The notes below the pieces were generated by a model. The model saw only the letters and a list, made by a program, of their open reading frames with translations, ran no database searches and was not told where the DNA came from. The translations under genes were made by a program, and so were the position numbers. Below, one piece after another: positions 6,550-7,276 of a DNA stretch of 7,276 nt (within the stretch, counting starts at the first letter, position 1; each line of letters starts with the position of its first letter). Location of the stretch: contig CAMDBK010000151.1 in the NCBI GenBank assembly GCA_945889235.1, positions 1 through 7,276 of the forward strand, in the 5' to 3' direction. Source of the DNA: Chitinophaga pinensis. GTDB lineage: Bacteria; Bacteroidota; Bacteroidia; SXHM01.

Positions 6550-6948
6550 TTACTCTTTGTATTGAGCATTTACCTGCTCGGCAGTAGGCAGTATTATTTC
6601 CTTGTTTCCAGCTTTGCGTACAAACTTTAAATATTTGCCGGTGCCTTTGCAGGCGTATGCAATAACAGAATCTCTTGGCGGAACACCATTGAATAAAGAG
6701 TACCTCCATGTTTTATCTATCTCCTGAACACACACCACCACATCCAGTGCATCGGTGCAGGTGTTTTTTAGTTTTACTTTATACGTATCTTTTTTGTACT
6801 GACATTTTAAACAATCTTCACCCCATGCCGAGCCGTATTTTTCAAGGCAATTGTTCCAGTCAACATTCTGGAAAGCAGGTTTGGATGGAATAATGAACGC
6901 CATTATCAATGGCAGAAGAAAGAGAACCGGAATTAATTTTTTGTTCAT
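6550..6948 (-). CDS. Small exported six-cysteine protein, function unknown
   Basis: A 132-residue protein that I do not recognise as a named family. The N-terminus (MNKKLIPVLFLLPLIMAFII) is a signal peptide or a membrane anchor; cleavage after SKPA (about residue 25) is possible. The rest has six cysteines: Cys34, Cys46 and Cys49 (CLKC), Cys64, Cys73 and Cys100. The middle alternates hydrophobic and polar residues (YKVKLKNTC, LDVVVCVQE, DSVIAYACKGTGKYLKFVR), which suggests a small beta-sandwich stabilised by disulfides. An even number of cysteines fits disulfide bonding in the periplasm, while the CxxC pair could alternatively bind metal or be redox-active. It lies 48 bp downstream of the TPR gene on the same strand, so the two may be co-transcribed. 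The ATG at 6948 is chosen because the signal peptide begins there. Confidence 0.75.
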   Translation of the reverse strand: MNKKLIPVLFLLPLIMAFIIPSKPAFQNVDWNNCLEKYGSAWGEDCLKCQYKKDTYKVKLKNTCTDALDVVVCVQEIDKTWRYSLFNGVPPRDSVIAYACKGTGKYLKFVRKAGNKEIILPTAEQVNAQYKE

Positions 6949-6957
6949 GGATTTGTT

Positions 6958-7005
6958 TTTAGTGTTTATTGTTATTGTCTATTGTTTATTGTCTGCTGTT
7001 TATTT
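6958..7005. repeat. Heptanucleotide tandem repeat array
   Basis: Read on the plus strand, the stretch divides into TTTAGTG, TTTATTG, TTATTG, TCTATTG, TTTATTG, TCTGCTG and TTTATTT: seven units with consensus TTTATTG or TCTATTG, one of them 6 nt long. It fills nearly all of the gap between the TPR gene and the six-cysteine gene and overlaps the stop codon of the TPR gene (7000-7002). It resembles the short tandemly repeated heptamers known from several bacterial genomes. Confidence 0.65.
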
Positions 7006-7276
7006 ACAATGTGTGTTCTTCAAAATTAATTTCGCTTCCTCGTTACCTTTCTTTTTTGATTCGTTCCAATCCTTGCAGGCATCGTCATGATTACCCAATC
7101 CTTGTTTTGCCCAGCCTCTGTTGTTTAACGCTTCCTGTGCTTCTTCACTTTTCGGATTCAGTGAAAGCGCCATGTCAAAATCAGGTAATGCTTCTGCAAA
7201 CTTCTTAAGTTTATTTTTGGCGCTTCCGCGACTTATATACGCCCATATATGCTCAGGATGTTCTGTAATTACTTTT
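7000..7276 (-). CDS. TPR-repeat protein, C-terminal part (5' end outside window)
   Basis: The frame is open from the right edge to TAA at 7002-7000 and gives 91 visible residues; the start lies outside the window. The sequence shows tetratricopeptide-type helix pairs. One runs from HIWAYISRGSAKNKLKKFAE into ALPDFDMALSLNP, which has the TPR pattern of Ala/Gly at position 8 and Pro at the end. A second runs from EALNNRGWAKQGLGNHDDA into CKDWNESKKKGNEEA, a common closing TPR of Bacteroidota proteins. TPR domains mediate protein-protein contacts; partner and location cannot be told because the N-terminus is missing. The last Lys codon and the stop are contributed by the heptamer array. Confidence 0.85.
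   Translation of the reverse strand, partial: KVITEHPEHIWAYISRGSAKNKLKKFAEALPDFDMALSLNPKSEEAQEALNNRGWAKQGLGNHDDACKDWNESKKKGNEEAKLILKNTHCK

Noticed and set aside
6708..7208. Plus-strand open frames at 6708-6893, 6851-7090 and 6969-7208
   Set aside because: They oppose the six-cysteine and TPR genes; the TPR pattern on the minus strand is clear.

Overview
The window looks like a chromosomal segment of a Bacteroidota (Bacteroidetes) bacterium. The DNA is AT-rich, the leaders are A-rich without clear Shine-Dalgarno sites, and two upstream regions carry an exact match to the Bacteroidota -7 promoter element TAnnTTTG. The proteins are also typical of the phylum: a Rho factor with a long disordered insertion, an A|Q signal-peptide cleavage site, and a small Ala-rich 'ADS' lipoprotein. 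I cannot assign a genus.

Layout. Positions 1-1344 (minus) hold the first 448 codons of rho; its 3' end lies outside the window. A divergent 274-bp intergenic region (1345-1618) follows, with a hairpin and a C-rich stretch in the rho leader. Two plus-strand genes come next. The first (1619-3913) encodes a seven-helix membrane protein with a C-terminal patatin-like lipase domain. The second (4004-5974) encodes an exported protein with two duplicated Ig-like/regulatory domains and a PQQ-type beta-propeller. From 5975 to the end everything reads on the minus strand and converges on the propeller gene. In minus-strand order these are a truncated TPR gene (7000-7276), a small six-cysteine exported protein (6550-6948) and an Ala-rich lipoprotein (6098-6373) with a clear intrinsic terminator.

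How the genes relate. Rho is a housekeeping transcription terminator with no evident link to its neighbours. The patatin and propeller genes are co-oriented, but the propeller gene has its own candidate promoter, so a shared function is not established. Most of the small proteins at the right are predicted to be exported, and no pathway is evident. I found no defence system, integrase, transposase, CRISPR array, tRNA or rRNA.

The most distinctive non-coding structures are two. One is a 61-bp inverted repeat at 5979-6039 whose two arms differ only by base changes that keep each arm's own hairpin paired, as expected of a mobile or structured intergenic repeat. The other is a heptanucleotide tandem array at 6958-7005 that runs into the stop codon of the TPR gene.
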